From contig JACDOF010000017.1 in the NCBI GenBank assembly GCA_017656235.1, forward strand, positions 1 through 61,499: a stretch of 61,499 bases of DNA, in the 5' to 3' direction. This stretch comes from Brevibacillus sp. GTDB taxonomy: Bacteria > Bacillota > Bacilli > Brevibacillales > Brevibacillaceae. Below, one piece after another: positions 18,246-28,832 of the stretch. How positions within the stretch are numbered: position 1 is the stretch's first letter; each line of letters starts with the position of its first letter. Made by a program: the position numbers and the translations under genes. The notes beneath the pieces were generated by a model. It made no database searches, was not told the DNA's origin, and was given only the letters and a program-made list of their open reading frames with translations.

Positions 18246-19160
18246 TCACGTAGGGCGCCCGCCCGACCTGCCCCGCCAACCGATGACGACGCGTTCGATT
18301 CCGGCCAGGTCGGTAACCGCCGCCACGCCTTCAATCACGCCGCTGTCGATCAGCAGCTGCCGCACCGCCTGTGCCTGGTGTATGCCCACTTCAAAGGCGA
18401 CCAGCGCCTTCTGCTTCAACAAGCGGGGCAGCGAGGCAGCAAGACGGCGATAACAGTCGAGACCATCTTCTCCACCATCAAGCGCGAGACGCGGTTCATA
18501 CCGGCTCACTTCCGGATCCAGCCGGTCCACCTCGTCGCTTGGAATATACGGTGGATTGGAGATCAGCAGATCTACCCGTTCTTCCGCGGCCATAAGAGGT
18601 TCGGCCAGGTTCCCCCGCAGGAATCTGACGCGCGACAATACCTTCAGACGCTCCGCATTCCGCCGCGCAACCGCGAGAGCCTGCTCCGACAAGTCAATCG
18701 TCGTGACCCGCCACTGTGGACGTTCGGCCGCCAGCGTCAGCGCAATCGCTCCGCTGCCTGTGCCGATATCGACCACAGCCAGTGAGGAGGCGTCCGACCA
18801 CAGCCAATCGGCATAGCGCAGTGTCTCCTCTACCAGAATCTCCGTCTCCGGCCGGGGAATGAGTACGCCGGGCTGAACCGAAAACCAGCGGCCGAAAAAC
18901 TCCTGCCCGCCGACAATATACTGCAGCGGCTCCCGCTGGGCCCGGCGCTGGCAGAGCTGCTTTATCTTCTCCAGGTCTGACGACGCAATCGGCTCCGGCA
19001 GGGCCATAATGAAACGGGTACGGTCCAGGTTGAGCAGGTAACGCAGCAGCAGTTCCGCCTCAAACTTCGGGTCCTTGCTGCCTGCCTGTCTTAAAAACGA
19101 AGAAGCCCAGACAAGGGCTTCCCGGACTGTCACCGCTTCAGGCGTTTCATGCGCTGGCAC
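18246..19160 (-). CDS. prmC: Release factor glutamine methyltransferase PrmC
   Basis: Methylates the Gln of the GGQ motif of release factors. 304 residues with an N-terminal helical domain, then a SAM domain: [22 protein letters not shown] loop [16 protein letters not shown], and substrate-binding [16 protein letters not shown] 19160 overlaps the end of prfA by 14 bases with GGAG ten bases upstream, so the two are co-translated; the substrate RF1 is encoded right before it. Confidence 0.95.
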   Translation of the reverse strand: MPAHETPEAVTVREALVWASSFLRQAGSKDPKFEAELLLRYLLNLDRTRFIMALPEPIASSDLEKIKQLCQRRAQREPLQYIVGGQEFFGRWFSVQPGVLIPRPETEILVEETLRYADWLWSDASSLAVVDIGTGSGAIALTLAAERPQWRVTTIDLSEQALAVARRNAERLKVLSRVRFLRGNLAEPLMAAEERVDLLISNPPYIPSDEVDRLDPEVSRYEPRLALDGGEDGLDCYRRLAASLPRLLKQKALVAFEVGIHQAQAVRQLLIDSGVIEGVAAVTDLAGIERVVIGWRGRSGGRPT

Positions 19161-20217
19161 TTTTCAAAAGCTCCGTTTGCTCATGCAGAATCAACTGGTC
19201 GATCACTTCATCCAGTTCGCCCTGCAGGATCGCATCCAGCCGATGCAGCGTCAACCCGATCCGGTGGTCCGTAACCCGGCTCTGCGGGAAGTTGTAGGTG
19301 CGAATCCGCTCGCTTCGATCCCCTGTGCCGACCAGGCTTCTGCGGGTCGCATCCTGCTCGGCCATGGCCTGCTGCTGGTAGTAGTCGTAGAGGCGGGCCC
19401 TGAGCACGCGCAGTGCTTTTTCCTTGTTGGAGTTCTGCGACTTCTCGTCCTGACAGGAGACGACAATCCCGGTCGGAATATGCGTCACGCGCACCGCCGA
19501 TTTGGTCGTGTTGACGCTCTGCCCGCCAGCACCGCTGGAACAGAAGGTATCAATGCGGATATCTTTTTCGTTCAACTCCACTTCCAACTCTTCCACTTCG
19601 GGCAGCACGATCACCGTGGAGGTGGAGGTGTGAATGCGTCCACCCGACTCCGTCGCCGGAATCCGCTGTACACGGTGCGCCCCCGATTCAAACTTCAGCT
19701 TGCTGTACGCACCGTGACCGCTGACGGAGAAGATGATCTCCTTGTACCCGCCGATGTCGGTCGGGTTGGCTTCCAGCACCTCCACCTTGAAGTTGTGCCG
19801 CTCTGCAAAACGGCAGTACATCCGAAACAGATCTGCGGCAAACAGGGCTGCTTCATCGCCGCCCGCCGCTCCGCGAATCTCGACGATTACGTTTTTCTCG
19901 TCGTTGGGGTCTTTGGGCAGAAGCAGAATTTTCAAACGGTGCTCCAGCTTTTCCTTGCGCTGGGTCAGTTCGGCGATCTCCTGCTTTACCATTTCGCGCA
20001 TCTCGTCATCCAGTTTTTCCTCAAACATTGCTTTGGCATCATCAAGCTGCCGAACCACAGATTTATATTCACGATAAGCCGTCACCGTCTCTTCAAGGGC
20101 TGCCTGTTCCTTGGAGAGTTCGCGCAGCTTTTTGGTATCACTGATCACATCGGGATCACACAAGAGGTTGGTAACTTCCTCATAGCGCTCTTCCACTGCA
20201 GCCAAGCGATCAAACAC
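19147..20217 (-). CDS. prfA: Peptide chain release factor 1
   Basis: Terminates translation at UAA and UAG. 356 residues. The N-terminal coiled helical domain is followed by the codon-recognition region ([21 protein letters not shown]) in which the P-A-T tripeptide of RF1 is visible (RF2 would have SPF). The catalytic [16 protein letters not shown] loop carries the GGQ that PrmC methylates. The start is GTG at 20217 with GGGGTGA seven bases upstream. Confidence 0.97.
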   Translation of the reverse strand: MFDRLAAVEERYEEVTNLLCDPDVISDTKKLRELSKEQAALEETVTAYREYKSVVRQLDDAKAMFEEKLDDEMREMVKQEIAELTQRKEKLEHRLKILLLPKDPNDEKNVIVEIRGAAGGDEAALFAADLFRMYCRFAERHNFKVEVLEANPTDIGGYKEIIFSVSGHGAYSKLKFESGAHRVQRIPATESGGRIHTSTSTVIVLPEVEELEVELNEKDIRIDTFCSSGAGGQSVNTTKSAVRVTHIPTGIVVSCQDEKSQNSNKEKALRVLRARLYDYYQQQAMAEQDATRRSLVGTGDRSERIRTYNFPQSRVTDHRIGLTLHRLDAILQGELDEVIDQLILHEQTELLKSASA

Positions 20218-20304
20218 TGCTTTTCACCCCATATGATACAGAATGAAATGAAATATACTACCTTTAACAGTAAAAGTATAGGAGAATAGCAGCCAAAAGT
20301 CAAA

Positions 20305-20327
20305 GTCAAAGCCCGGCAGAACCGGGC
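20305..20327 (-). terminator. Weak terminator after the spore lipoprotein gene
   Basis: GCCCGG and CCGGGC pair around a 5-base loop; the minus strand then reads TTTGACTTTGACTTTT, an interrupted T-rich stretch. It begins 13 bases after the stop at 20340. Read-through into prfA is possible. Confidence 0.5.
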
Positions 20328-20339
20328 CAACGTTTTCCA

Positions 20340-20828
20340 TCAGCGGTGATAACCGTCGTTGGAGGTCACGTAAAAGTCGTATCGGGGTACTTTTTGCTTC
20401 AAAGCCGCAATCACCTGCCGCTCAATCGCACGCGCCTGATCGGCCGTAACATTGGGAATCAGGTCAAGTGTGATATAAGCCCTGCCGCCATTCAGGGTGA
20501 TGCGCGCATTTTCTACTCCGTCAACCCGTTCTGCCATCATCCGCATGTTGCGAATATCAGCGCCCTTGTTGACGACATCGGGATGTTCAATGACCAGATT
20601 GGGGTTCTGGTTGCGTCCCATCAAATCGTCCCTGTCTTCCAGCGGGGATGCTCCGCGATCAATGACGTCGTCGTTGCGGTCAGGCACAACCTCTGCATGA
20701 TTCACCGGGTCGAGACTGCGCTTGCCGGCACTTTGCTCCTGCGGCGTCGTGGGCGAGTTGCAGGCGGAGAGAAGAGACAGCACCATTACACTGCTTGCGA
20801 GCAACAGCCACGTTCTGCTTGCTTGCAC
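20340..20828 (-). CDS. YhcN/YlaJ-family sporulation lipoprotein
   Basis: Spore-membrane lipoprotein family, probably forespore-expressed; exact role unknown. The start is GTG at 20828: AGGAGGTG lies eight bases upstream, whereas the ATG at 20864 has no site and would place that site inside the gene. From the GTG, a hydrophobic signal ends in LLSAC with the lipidated Cys at residue 23. The mature part has an Asp/Arg/Asn-rich linker and a C-terminal YhcN-type domain (about 95-160: IRNMRMMAERVDGVENARITLNG; ADQARAIERQVIAALKQKVP). Located between tdk and prfA. No sigma-G consensus was found upstream, so forespore expression is inferred from family only. Confidence 0.82.
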   Translation of the reverse strand: MQASRTWLLLASSVMVLSLLSACNSPTTPQEQSAGKRSLDPVNHAEVVPDRNDDVIDRGASPLEDRDDLMGRNQNPNLVIEHPDVVNKGADIRNMRMMAERVDGVENARITLNGGRAYITLDLIPNVTADQARAIERQVIAALKQKVPRYDFYVTSNDGYHR

Positions 20829-20936
20829 GGGAAAGCCACCTCCTGTTTTGCCTAGTTTGCGCATCCCGCCGGGTACGCATACGAAGCAAAGAGGTGGCTC
20901 TCTTTTCCTGGTGTGATGATTCGCTGACGCTTCCCC

Positions 20937-21560
20937 TTACGCCTGGGACGGATCACCGCAAGCTTCTTCCGTCAGCGGACGGGGTTTGCCCGGTACTTCA
21001 TGACAGTGACGGCAGCGAGCTTCGTAACTCTCCGCTGTGCCGACCAGAATAACCGGATCATGGTAATGAGCTGGTTTGCCTTCGATCAGGCGCTGTGTGC
21101 GTGTCGCCGGACTGCCGCAGACGACACAGATCGCGTGCAGTTTGGTCGTAAACTCGGCCTTGGCCAGCAGAGTGGGGGTCGCACCAAACGGCTCGCCGCG
21201 AAAGTCGAGGTCAAGCCCGGCACAGATCACGCGAACCCCTCGGTTGGCCAGAGCTTCTGCCACATCGACGATGCCGTCATCAAAAAACTGCACCTCGTCG
21301 ATGGCGACAACGTCCGTATCCGGCCGAACCGCCTTCCAGACATCGCACGAATGAGCCACCGCAACCGCGTCTTCCGTCGTGCCGTTGTGTGAGACAACGG
21401 CCATCGCGTGGTATCGGTCGTCAAGCAGCGGTTTAAACACCTGGGTCCGCAGCTTCCCGTATTTGGCCCGACGTACACGCCGGATCAGCTCTTCACTCTT
21501 GCCGGAAAACATGCATCCGCACACCACTTCCAGCCAACCTTTGCGATTCATAAACAGCAT
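20937..21560 (-). CDS. tdk: Thymidine kinase
   Basis: Phosphorylates thymidine to TMP (salvage). About 207 residues: [21 protein letters not shown] (P-loop), the DEVQFFDD Walker-B-like segment, the lid region, and zinc ligands CVVCGSP and CRHCH. Type II bacterial enzyme. Starts available are GTG 21575 and ATGs at 21569, 21560 and 21551. ATG 21560 gives the best spacing from the GGGGA upstream, but this is not decisive. It lies downstream of rpmE after a terminator. Confidence 0.95.
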   Translation of the reverse strand: MLFMNRKGWLEVVCGCMFSGKSEELIRRVRRAKYGKLRTQVFKPLLDDRYHAMAVVSHNGTTEDAVAVAHSCDVWKAVRPDTDVVAIDEVQFFDDGIVDVAEALANRGVRVICAGLDLDFRGEPFGATPTLLAKAEFTTKLHAICVVCGSPATRTQRLIEGKPAHYHDPVILVGTAESYEARCRHCHEVPGKPRPLTEEACGDPSQA

Positions 21561-21671
21561 TCCAGACATCCCCACTTGTGTAGTCTCGATTCCCGGCCAT
21601 ATGGAAGGGGAACCTTTCCATCATACCATCCATGCTTACAAAGAACCAAGAAAGACCGTCGAGCCTTTTGC

Positions 21672-21703
21672 AAAACAAAGCCAGGCAGTCGGGCCGCCTG
21701 GCT
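21672..21703 (-). terminator. Terminator of rpmE (possibly bidirectional)
   Basis: AGCCAGGC and GCCTGGCT form a perfect 8-bp stem with a 9-base loop, followed by TTGTTTTG on the minus strand. T-rich sequence also follows on the plus side. It lies 32 bases past the rpmE stop. Confidence 0.85.
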
Positions 21704-21734
21704 TCTTTTCGAGAGATTGTTACGACGCTCTTGC

Positions 21735-21935
21735 TTACGAAAGGTTGTATTTGCGTTTGAAACGATCCACACGACCACCGGAATCAACGAACTTTTGCTT
21801 GCCGGTGAAGAACGGGTGGCAGTTGGAGCAAATCTCCACGCGCAAAGCCTGTTTCGTGGAACCAGATTCAAACTCGTTGCCGCACGCACACGTTACCTTG
21901 ACCGTGTGGTAGGCAGGATGGATTCCTTGCTTCAT
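21735..21935 (-). CDS. rpmE: 50S ribosomal protein L31 (zinc-binding type)
   Basis: 66 residues: [20 protein letters not shown]... with Cys at residues 16, 18, 37 and 40 (CAC...EICSNC), the zinc-ribbon ligands of the C+ form of L31. The ribosome-binding site is AAAGAGGTG eight bases before the ATG. It has its own promoter and terminator, so it is monocistronic, in the rho-rpmE-tdk order conserved in Bacillales. Confidence 0.98.
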   Translation of the reverse strand: MKQGIHPAYHTVKVTCACGNEFESGSTKQALRVEICSNCHPFFTGKQKFVDSGGRVDRFKRKYNLS

Positions 21936-22000
21936 GTTTTACACCTCTTTCCGCCCTGATTCGTTTGCCGAAACAGAGTTATCTCAACACACATAAAGTT

Positions 22001-22029
22001 ATACTAACACGTCCCCTCCACAATTGCAA
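22001..22029 (-). promoter_or_regulatory. Sigma-A promoter of rpmE
   Basis: Minus strand TTGCAA (22029-22024), 17-base spacer, TAGTAT (22006-22001). Leader of about 60 bases. Confidence 0.6.
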
Positions 22030-22066
22030 CAGGTAAATCTCTGTCCTTTTGGATGACGCTTGACCC

Positions 22067-23344
22067 TCACAGCGGACGGCTGCCTGAAGCCCTTCTGCGG
22101 CGCTGTCCCTCCGGCGGTACGTGGGTAAAGGAACCAATCACCACATCCGGCAGTTCCTGCTGATAGATCTCGATCGCCTGCTTCATCCCGAACACTTCCC
22201 CCCGCGCCGGTGGAATCATCTCCAGATAGCTGTCCGGGTCAATGTTGAGGTTGCGCAGTTGAATCAGCTTGATCCCGGTGCGCCGGATAAAAGAGATCAT
22301 GGCTTCCATCTCTTCTTCGCGGTCAAAGACTCCCGGAAAGCAGAGGTAGTTGATCGAGGTATATACGCCGTTAGCCGCAGCATATTCGGCCGAACGGGCC
22401 ACGTTCTCCAACGTGTAGCCGCGCGGTCGGTAGTAGGCATTGTAATGCTCGTCGATCGCGCTGATGATGCTGATCCTCATCAAATCAAGACCGGCATCGA
22501 CAATTCCCTTGATATGGTCGGTCAAACCGGCATTGGTGTTGATGTTGATATAGCCCATGTCCGTCTGTTGGCGGACGCGGCGCATCGCCGGAATAATCAG
22601 CGAAGCCATCGTCGAAGGCTCCCCTTCGCACCCCTGTCCGAAGCTGATGATGCTCTCCGGTGTTTGCAGGTGGTGCAGCATTACTTCAACCAGTTCGTCT
22701 TCGGTTGGCCGAAAGTTCATTCGTGTTTGCGGCGCCGGAAACCCGCTGTCCTCCGGCTGTTCCGAGATGCAGCCGTAGCATCCGGCATTACAGGCAAACG
22801 AGACCGGCAAACTGCCTTCCCATCGGTGAAAAAAGTTGTTGGACGCCGTCAAACATTCGTACTCCAATGCACAGTGCGACAAGTGCTGAAAGATGCGGTT
22901 GTCAGGAAACATGGCCAGTGTCTTTTCTACCCGGCGGCTTAGCTCGTCCATCGGAAAATGAAGGGGGTTCCACTTGTGGGGTTCATCTGATTTCCTCGCC
23001 GCAACCCAGAACTGGTCGTCCTTCCAGACCACGGCCGTGTACCCGAACAAGGGAAATTTTTTCTGTTTGTCCACCTTGATGTAACCAGGCAGCAGCAGAC
23101 GCGTGAATCCCTGCGGCAGCAGAGCGCCGACCGCTGTACAGCCGTCCGCTCTGATCATCTCTCCCGTATCGGGGTCCATTCCGACCGCCACCGTATCGGG
23201 CAGGCTGACCAGTTGAGCCCCCTCCGGCAGCGGAAGCAACTCTTCTTCCAGGATCTCGGTCAGCATGTCACCGTTGCGGGCCACGGCAAACAGCTCCGGA
23301 TGATCGTACACCCGCCCTTTCGTATCAGCATATACCAGTTGCAC
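22067..23344 (-). CDS. Radical SAM protein of unknown function
   Basis: 425 residues. The radical-SAM cluster motif is CNAGCYGC at Cys185, Cys189 and Cys192, unusually late because about 180 residues of a separate N-terminal domain precede it. After the motif come ISFGQGCEGEPSTMASLI (the SAM/GGE-like GEP), TNAGLTDHIKGIVDAGLD, RISIISAIDEHYNAYYRP and NYLCFPGVFDREEE, all typical of radical-SAM barrels. A lysine/arginine-rich tail ends the protein. The start is GTG 23344 with GAGAGG upstream. It is monocistronic, with its own promoter, in the middle of housekeeping genes. No substrate gene or peptide precursor is adjacent, so its function cannot be named. Confidence 0.85.
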   Translation of the reverse strand: MQLVYADTKGRVYDHPELFAVARNGDMLTEILEEELLPLPEGAQLVSLPDTVAVGMDPDTGEMIRADGCTAVGALLPQGFTRLLLPGYIKVDKQKKFPLFGYTAVVWKDDQFWVAARKSDEPHKWNPLHFPMDELSRRVEKTLAMFPDNRIFQHLSHCALEYECLTASNNFFHRWEGSLPVSFACNAGCYGCISEQPEDSGFPAPQTRMNFRPTEDELVEVMLHHLQTPESIISFGQGCEGEPSTMASLIIPAMRRVRQQTDMGYININTNAGLTDHIKGIVDAGLDLMRISIISAIDEHYNAYYRPRGYTLENVARSAEYAAANGVYTSINYLCFPGVFDREEEMEAMISFIRRTGIKLIQLRNLNIDPDSYLEMIPPARGEVFGMKQAIEIYQQELPDVVIGSFTHVPPEGQRRRRASGSRPL

Positions 23345-23382
23345 GGTATGGATCGCCTCTCTTTACAGCTTCTGCTCATTGT

Positions 23383-23411
23383 ATCGTACCGTATTGAAGA
23401 GGCGTTGTAAA
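23383..23411 (-). promoter_or_regulatory. Sigma-A promoter of the radical SAM gene
   Basis: Minus strand TTTACA (23411-23406), 17-base spacer, TACGAT (23388-23383). About 35-40 bases from the start to the GTG codon. Confidence 0.55.
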
Positions 23412-23496
23412 CGCAGGGTCGCTGGAAGCGTACCGTTCCGTCAAGGAGATGCAGCCGGCAGCCCCTTTTCCACTTTTTGCTTCCGCCGTGGCCGCT

Positions 23497-24402
23497 TTAG
23501 CGCAAATAACTGAGCGGATTAATCGGGACATTGTCCTGCCTCACTTCAAAATGCAGATGGTATCCGGTTGAATCACCCGTGTTCCCCATGTAACCGAGCA
23601 GTTGGCCCCGCTCCACCTGCTGTCCGACATGAACGGAGATCTTGCGCATGTGGGCATAGTAGGTCTGCAGCCCGCCTCCGTGATCGACAATGACCATGTA
23701 CCCGTAGCCGCCATGCGTCGCCCCGGCTTCTGCGACAACCCCCTCTTTGGCTGCGAGAATCGGCGTTTTCGCTTCCCGTTCGTTCCAGAGATCCAGTCCT
23801 TTATGCAGTTTGCCCCAACGCATACCAAAGCCGCTCGTTATCGTCGCTCCTTGCACCGGCCAATCCATCGTGCGCGAGCGGACGGCGCTGCGGCTGGCCG
23901 CCTGGGCCATCTGTCGGCGGAGCTGCACATTGCCGGCCAGCATGGGTTCTGCCTGCGGCAGCGGCACATACAAAACCTGTCCCGCGTAGAGGTAGTCGGG
24001 CAAGATCCGAAGCAGAGGATTGCGGGCGATAATCGCCTTCTTCTCCACCTTGTAGCGGGCGGCAATCTCCTCCAGCGTCTCGTCACGGGCAACGGTATGC
24101 GGCACTTCATTGCGGCGAATGATAATCTTCATGCCAATGGACAGGAAATGGGGATTCCTGATCTTGTTTTCTTCCACCAGCTGCTTTAGACTCACGCCGT
24201 ATTGATAAGCAATTTCTGACAGGGTATCACCTTCCTTGACGGTGTAGGCAATAACCTTTTTGTGTTCAGCAATCGGCTGTTTGTCCTCTTTCAGGGACGA
24301 AAATGGATTGAACGCCTGAAACAGCGTCTCCTCGATCACAGACTGTTTGGCATCCTCCGGTGTGGCCCACTCGGGCGAAAGTGCCGTTTCCTGCAGATCC
24401 AT
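23497..24402 (-). CDS. LysM/M23 peptidoglycan endopeptidase
   Basis: 301 residues. Two LysM modules (about residues 50-95: YTVKEGDTLSEIAYQYGVSLKQL, and about 98-145: HTVARDETLEEIAARYKV) bind peptidoglycan. The C-terminal M23 lytic domain has zinc-site motifs HKGLDLW and YHLHFEVR and the active-site HMRK region. No normal N-terminal signal peptide is seen: the first 45 residues are polar, so export may be non-classical or the protein may act inside the spore/mother-cell system. ATG 24402 has GAGGGGGA upstream. It lies after the rho terminator and is probably a separate unit. Confidence 0.88.
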   Translation of the reverse strand: MDLQETALSPEWATPEDAKQSVIEETLFQAFNPFSSLKEDKQPIAEHKKVIAYTVKEGDTLSEIAYQYGVSLKQLVEENKIRNPHFLSIGMKIIIRRNEVPHTVARDETLEEIAARYKVEKKAIIARNPLLRILPDYLYAGQVLYVPLPQAEPMLAGNVQLRRQMAQAASRSAVRSRTMDWPVQGATITSGFGMRWGKLHKGLDLWNEREAKTPILAAKEGVVAEAGATHGGYGYMVIVDHGGGLQTYYAHMRKISVHVGQQVERGQLLGYMGNTGDSTGYHLHFEVRQDNVPINPLSYLR

Positions 24403-24445
24403 GTCAAGTCCCCCTCTCCCTTCCCTACTGTTATGCGGCAGGGAC

Positions 24446-24479
24446 AAAAAAAATGACGGGAGTTTTACCTCGCCGTCAT
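24446..24479 (-). terminator. Terminator of rho
   Basis: The stem ATGACGG/CCGTCAT plus GAG/CTC, which includes the last rho codons and stop, is followed on the minus strand by eight T residues (24446-24453). Confidence 0.85.
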
Positions 24480-25790
24480 GGATGACTGTCTGGCCGCTCG
24501 ACTTTGCCTGGTCTCTGTCGATCCTTCCGCTTTGGACTCTTTCACTTCGATTGTTTGCAAAAATTCCTCATTGGTTTTGGTCTCTGCCAGCTTTTTCAGG
24601 AACGACTCGACAAACTCGTGGCTCTCGTTCATCGACTTGCGAATCGCCCACAGCTTTTCCAGCTCTTCCTTGCTCAACAGCAGTTCTTCGCGGCGGGTTC
24701 CGGAGCGGCGGATATCGATCGCCGGGAAAATACGGCGTTCCGACAGCTTCCGATCCAGGTGCAGCTCCATGTTGCCGGTTCCTTTAAACTCCTCGTAAAT
24801 GACGTCATCCATCCGCGAACCCGTCTCTACCAATGCAGTGGCCAGGATCGTCAAACTGCCGCCCTCCTCGATGTTGCGGGCAGAGCCGAAGAAGCGCTTC
24901 GGACGGTGAAAAGCAGCCGGATCAATCCCTCCGGACAAGGTGCGCCCGCTTGGCGGAATGACCAGGTTGTAGGCCCGGGCCAAACGGGTAATGGAGTCCA
25001 GCAGAATGACCACATCTTTCTTGTGCTCTACCAACCGCTTGGCCCGCTCCAGTACCAATTCAGCCACTTTGATGTGATTCTCTGGCAGCTCGTCAAACGT
25101 CGAGGCGATGACCTCCCCTTTGACCGACCGCTGCATGTCCGTCACTTCTTCCGGCCGCTCGTCGATCAGCAGCACAAACAAGTGGATATCCGGATGATTC
25201 TCCGTGATGCTGTTGGCAATCTCTTTGAGCAGCACGGTTTTACCTGCCTTGGGCGGGGCCACAACCAGTCCGCGCTGACCAAGGCCAACCGGAGTGAATA
25301 AATCCATCAAACGTACGGAAAGCTTGGAAGGTGAAGTCTCCAATACGAGTTTTTTCTGAGGATAGAGCGGTGTAAGAGCGGGGAAGTGCAGGCGTTCCGA
25401 CGCCAATTCCGGGTCTTCTCCGTTGACAGCTTCCACTTGCAGCAGACCGAAATATCGCTCATTTTCCTTGGGGGGGCGTACCTTGCCGGAGACGAGGTCG
25501 CCCATCCGCAGGTCAAAGCGGCGGATTTGCGACTGGGAAATATAAATGTCTTCCGAACTGGGCAGGTAATTAATCGGTCGAAGAAACCCATACCCTTCCG
25601 GCAGAATCTCCAGCACGCCTTCCATGAACATCAAACCGTCTCGTTCCGCCTGTGCTCGCAGGATGGCAAAAATCAGTTCTTTTTTTTTCATTTGCGAGTA
25701 ATGGGGAATCTGAAACTCTTTGGCCAACTTGTATAACTCGGTCAACTTCATTTCTTCTAGTTCTGATAAAAGCACGTACGATTCCACCAC
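24465..25790 (-). CDS. rho: Transcription termination factor Rho
   Basis: Hexameric RNA helicase. 441 residues: N-terminal Rho-N helix bundle ([27 protein letters not shown]), cold-shock-like RNA domain ([16 protein letters not shown]), then the ATPase with P-loop [15 protein letters not shown], Walker [18 protein letters not shown]-loop and R-loop ([14 protein letters not shown]). It begins with GTG GTG at 25790/25787, matching the B. subtilis N-terminal length; no strong ribosome-binding site precedes it. It starts 38 bases after glpX, so murA-glpX-rho are probably co-transcribed. Confidence 0.97.
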   Translation of the reverse strand: MVESYVLLSELEEMKLTELYKLAKEFQIPHYSQMKKKELIFAILRAQAERDGLMFMEGVLEILPEGYGFLRPINYLPSSEDIYISQSQIRRFDLRMGDLVSGKVRPPKENERYFGLLQVEAVNGEDPELASERLHFPALTPLYPQKKLVLETSPSKLSVRLMDLFTPVGLGQRGLVVAPPKAGKTVLLKEIANSITENHPDIHLFVLLIDERPEEVTDMQRSVKGEVIASTFDELPENHIKVAELVLERAKRLVEHKKDVVILLDSITRLARAYNLVIPPSGRTLSGGIDPAAFHRPKRFFGSARNIEEGGSLTILATALVETGSRMDDVIYEEFKGTGNMELHLDRKLSERRIFPAIDIRRSGTRREELLLSKEELEKLWAIRKSMNESHEFVESFLKKLAETKTNEEFLQTIEVKESKAEGSTETRQSRAARQSSMTAR

Positions 25791-25828
25791 ACTTTACGTC
25801 TTCTCTTCATGTCACCTGTTCCTTTCTA

Positions 25829-26791
25829 TTACAAGACTAACCGCGGTTTGCGCTCCAGACGATGATTTCCGGTAATGAAGCGAACAGTGCCGGTTTTGGC
25901 GCGCATCACCACGGAATGCGTGGTTGCCCGCGTGCCCTGGAAGCGAACGCCTCGCAGCAGTTCGCCGTCCGTCACACCGGTAGCGGCAAAAATGGCATCA
26001 TCACCTTTGACCAGATCGTCCATGTACAGCACCTGATGCGGATTGGCAAGGCCCATTCGCTTGCAGCGTTCCAGCTCTTCTTCACTTTGCGGCAGCAGTT
26101 TGCCCTGGATTTCGCCGCCCAGACATTTGAGCGCCACCGCAGCCAGCACTCCTTCCGGTGCTCCGCCGGTTCCGAACAAGATGTCGACACCTGTGTCGGG
26201 AAACGCCGTATTGATGGCAGCCGCCACATCTCCGTCGGGAATCAGCTTGATGCGCGCTCCCGCTTGACGGATTTCGTGGATGAGCTGCTGGTGCCGCTCC
26301 CTGTCCAGTACGACAGCGACCAGATCGCTCATGTCTTTGCCAACAGCTTGTGCCACTGCTTTAAGATTATCGGCAACCGGTGCGTTAATGTCAATCTTGC
26401 CGACTGCTTTGGGTCCGACCGCGATTTTCTGCATGTACATGTCCGGCGCATGCAGCAAGTTCCCGCGATCGGCAATGGCGATAACCGAGATGGCATTCCA
26501 CGTTCCTTTCGCCACGATGTTGGTCCCTTCCAACGGATCCACCGCCACGTCTACATACGGCGGGACCCCTTGGCCGAGCCGTTCCCCGATATAGAGCATG
26601 GGCGCCTCGTCCATCTCTCCTTCTCCTATGACGACTACTCCGTCCATCGGAATGTTTTCAAACTCTTTGCGCATCGCCGTGGTTGCCGCTTCATCCGCTT
26701 GGTCTTTCTGGCCCAATCCCATCCAGCGGGCGGAACTGAGTGCCGCTGCTTCCGTCACACGTACCAGCTCAAGCGTCAAACTGCGTTCCAT
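25829..26791 (-). CDS. glpX: Fructose-1,6-bisphosphatase class II
   Basis: Gluconeogenic phosphatase. 320 residues with the GlpX signatures [26 protein letters not shown] (metal site), PDGDVAAAI and [20 protein letters not shown] 26791 lies 20 bases inside the end of murA, so the two are translationally coupled. Confidence 0.96.
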   Translation of the reverse strand: MERSLTLELVRVTEAAALSSARWMGLGQKDQADEAATTAMRKEFENIPMDGVVVIGEGEMDEAPMLYIGERLGQGVPPYVDVAVDPLEGTNIVAKGTWNAISVIAIADRGNLLHAPDMYMQKIAVGPKAVGKIDINAPVADNLKAVAQAVGKDMSDLVAVVLDRERHQQLIHEIRQAGARIKLIPDGDVAAAINTAFPDTGVDILFGTGGAPEGVLAAVALKCLGGEIQGKLLPQSEEELERCKRMGLANPHQVLYMDDLVKGDDAIFAATGVTDGELLRGVRFQGTRATTHSVVMRAKTGTVRFITGNHRLERKPRLVL

Positions 26792-28076
26792 CTGAGTTAT
26801 CCCCCTTCATGGCGTTGCTTGGCGTTGTTGTCTCTCTCCAGGCACTGGCGCCCAGTTTGCGCAGCTTACCGACCAGATTCTCATAGCCGCGATCAATGTG
26901 GGACAGCCCGTCAATCTCGGTTATCCCGTCGGTAGTCAATCCGGCCACCACCAGAGCGATACCGGCCCGCAGGTCGGATGCCACCACCTTGGTGCCAACC
27001 AGCTTCGTGCCGCCCTCGATCAAAGCGGAACGACCCTCCACTTTGATCGATGCACCCATCCGCCGAAGTTCGTCAACATGTCGGAACCGATTGGCATAAA
27101 TGTTGTCGGTGATGATGCTGGAGCCTTTTACCTGGGTGAGCAGAGTGGTCATGGGCTGCTGCAAATCAGTCGGAAACCCTGGATACGGCGCGGTCTTGAC
27201 GTCTACTGGTGAGTAGCGCTCCCGACCGATCACGCGGATGCTGTCGTCGTCCTCTACAACCGTTGCCCCGATCTCGCGCAGTTTGGCTGAAACGGATTCA
27301 AGATGTTTGGGAATGACGTTTTCCACCGTCACGTCCCCGCGGACGGCTGCGGCGAGAATCATGTAGCTTCCCGCTTCAATACGGTCAGGGATAATCGTGT
27401 GGCGGCAGCCGCGCAGGCGATCCGTACCCTCGATCCGAATCACGTCGGTGCCTGCTCCTTTGATGTTGGCCCCCATGTTGTTCAGGAGTGTTGCCACATC
27501 GACGATCTCCGGTTCACGGGCAGCGTTTTCGATCACGGTCAGACCTTCTGCCCGGGAAGCGGCAAGCATGATATTGATTGTCGCACCGACACTGACCAGA
27601 TCGAGGTAGATGCGCGCCCCTCGCAGTCTATCCGCTTTCATGCTCATGACGCCGTTTTTGTTTTCCACGCGGGCACCCAATGCCTGGAACCCTTTGATAT
27701 GTAAATCAACCGGCCGCGGTCCCAGATCACAGCCCCCCGGCAGACCGACGCTCACTTCGCCGTATTTGCCGAGCAGAGCTCCCCATAAATAATATGAGGC
27801 TCTCAGTTTTTTTACGCGTCCGTTGGGCATCGTCATCGGCCTCAGTGAGCGGCCGTCAATCTCAATCCAGTCACCCTCCAGAAGGACATCCGCTCCCATA
27901 TCGCGCAGGATCTCCGTGTAGATCTCCACGTCCTGAATGCGCGGCAGGTTTTCGATTACTACAGGACCATCCGCCAGCAGAGCAGCCGGAATCAGTGCGA
28001 CCGCACTGTTTTTCGCTCCGCTGATTTCCACTTTTCCGGCGAGCGGCTTTCCTCCTTCAATGAACAGCTTTCCCAT
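26769..28076 (-). CDS. murA: UDP-N-acetylglucosamine 1-carboxyvinyltransferase
   Basis: First committed step of peptidoglycan synthesis. 435 residues. N-terminal [20 protein letters not shown]; the catalytic-loop Cys is present in [14 protein letters not shown], so fosfomycin sensitivity is expected in principle. Position next to tal and fba marks it as the murZ/murAB paralogue of Bacillales. It overlaps glpX by 23 bases. Confidence 0.95.
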   Translation of the reverse strand: MGKLFIEGGKPLAGKVEISGAKNSAVALIPAALLADGPVVIENLPRIQDVEIYTEILRDMGADVLLEGDWIEIDGRSLRPMTMPNGRVKKLRASYYLWGALLGKYGEVSVGLPGGCDLGPRPVDLHIKGFQALGARVENKNGVMSMKADRLRGARIYLDLVSVGATINIMLAASRAEGLTVIENAAREPEIVDVATLLNNMGANIKGAGTDVIRIEGTDRLRGCRHTIIPDRIEAGSYMILAAAVRGDVTVENVIPKHLESVSAKLREIGATVVEDDDSIRVIGRERYSPVDVKTAPYPGFPTDLQQPMTTLLTQVKGSSIITDNIYANRFRHVDELRRMGASIKVEGRSALIEGGTKLVGTKVVASDLRAGIALVVAGLTTDGITEIDGLSHIDRGYENLVGKLRKLGASAWRETTTPSNAMKGDNSDGTQFDA

Positions 28077-28124
28077 TATTCGCTCTCCTCAGGCATATCT
28101 TTCGGCATTTGTCCCGGCGTCTTG

Positions 28125-28159
28125 AAAGGAGCACCTTCTCCCCCGGAAAAGGTGCTCCT
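28125..28159 (-). terminator. Terminator-like hairpin after tal
   Basis: Perfect 11-bp stem AGGAGCACCTT/AAGGTGCTCCT, 11-base loop, then TTTC on the minus strand. The short U-run suggests partial termination before murA. Confidence 0.6.
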
Positions 28160-28171
28160 GATTGACCGTCA

Positions 28172-28819
28172 TCATTCCTTTTGCATCTTGGCCCAGTCAT
28201 CCAAAAACTTCTGCAGTCCGCTGTCCGTCAGCGGGTGCTTGATGATTTGCTTGAACACTTTATAAGGGATGGTAGCAATATGGGCACCTTGACGTGCCGC
28301 CTCCGTCACGTGCAGCGGATGGCGAATGCTGGCCGCGATGATTTCCGTGTCGATGTCGTGGATGTCAAAAATCTCGGCCACCTGGCTGATCAACTGCATC
28401 CCGTCATAGCCGATGTCGTCAAGGCGTCCGAGAAACGGAGAGACGTACGTCGCCCCGGCACGGGCCGCCAGAAGCGCCTGGTTGGCGTTAAAAATCAGCG
28501 TCACGTTGGTTTTGATCTTGCGCTTGGCAAAAACCTTGACGGCCTTCAGACCTTCATCGGTCATCGGCACTTTAATGACGATGTTTTTGGAAAGGGACGC
28601 CAGTTTTTCCCCTTCTTCAATCATTCCTTTGGCGTCCGTGCTGATCACTTCCGCACTGATCGGCCCGTCTACAATGTCGATGATTTCCTTGAGGGCCTCG
28701 AAGAAATCACGCCCTTCTTTGGCGACCAGCGACGGGTTGGTCGTCACGCCAGCCAATACGCCCCATTCGTGAATCTCCCGAATCTCTGCAACGTTCGCCG
28801 TATCAATGAAAAATCGCAT
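28172..28819 (-). CDS. tal: Transaldolase (TalC/FSA type)
   Basis: Pentose phosphate pathway; transfers a dihydroxyacetone unit. 215 residues, the short class, with [30 protein letters not shown], and the Schiff-base lysine in NIVIKVPMT, followed by [26 protein letters not shown]. Fructose-6-phosphate aldolase activity cannot be excluded from sequence. It starts 13 bases after the fba stop and forms an operon with it. Confidence 0.95.
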   Translation of the reverse strand: MRFFIDTANVAEIREIHEWGVLAGVTTNPSLVAKEGRDFFEALKEIIDIVDGPISAEVISTDAKGMIEEGEKLASLSKNIVIKVPMTDEGLKAVKVFAKRKIKTNVTLIFNANQALLAARAGATYVSPFLGRLDDIGYDGMQLISQVAEIFDIHDIDTEIIAASIRHPLHVTEAARQGAHIATIPYKVFKQIIKHPLTDSGLQKFLDDWAKMQKE

Positions 28820-28832
28820 GCGTTACCTCCCG

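Noticed and set aside
19075-20289. 404-codon plus-strand ORF
   Set aside because: Antisense of prfA and the prmC start.
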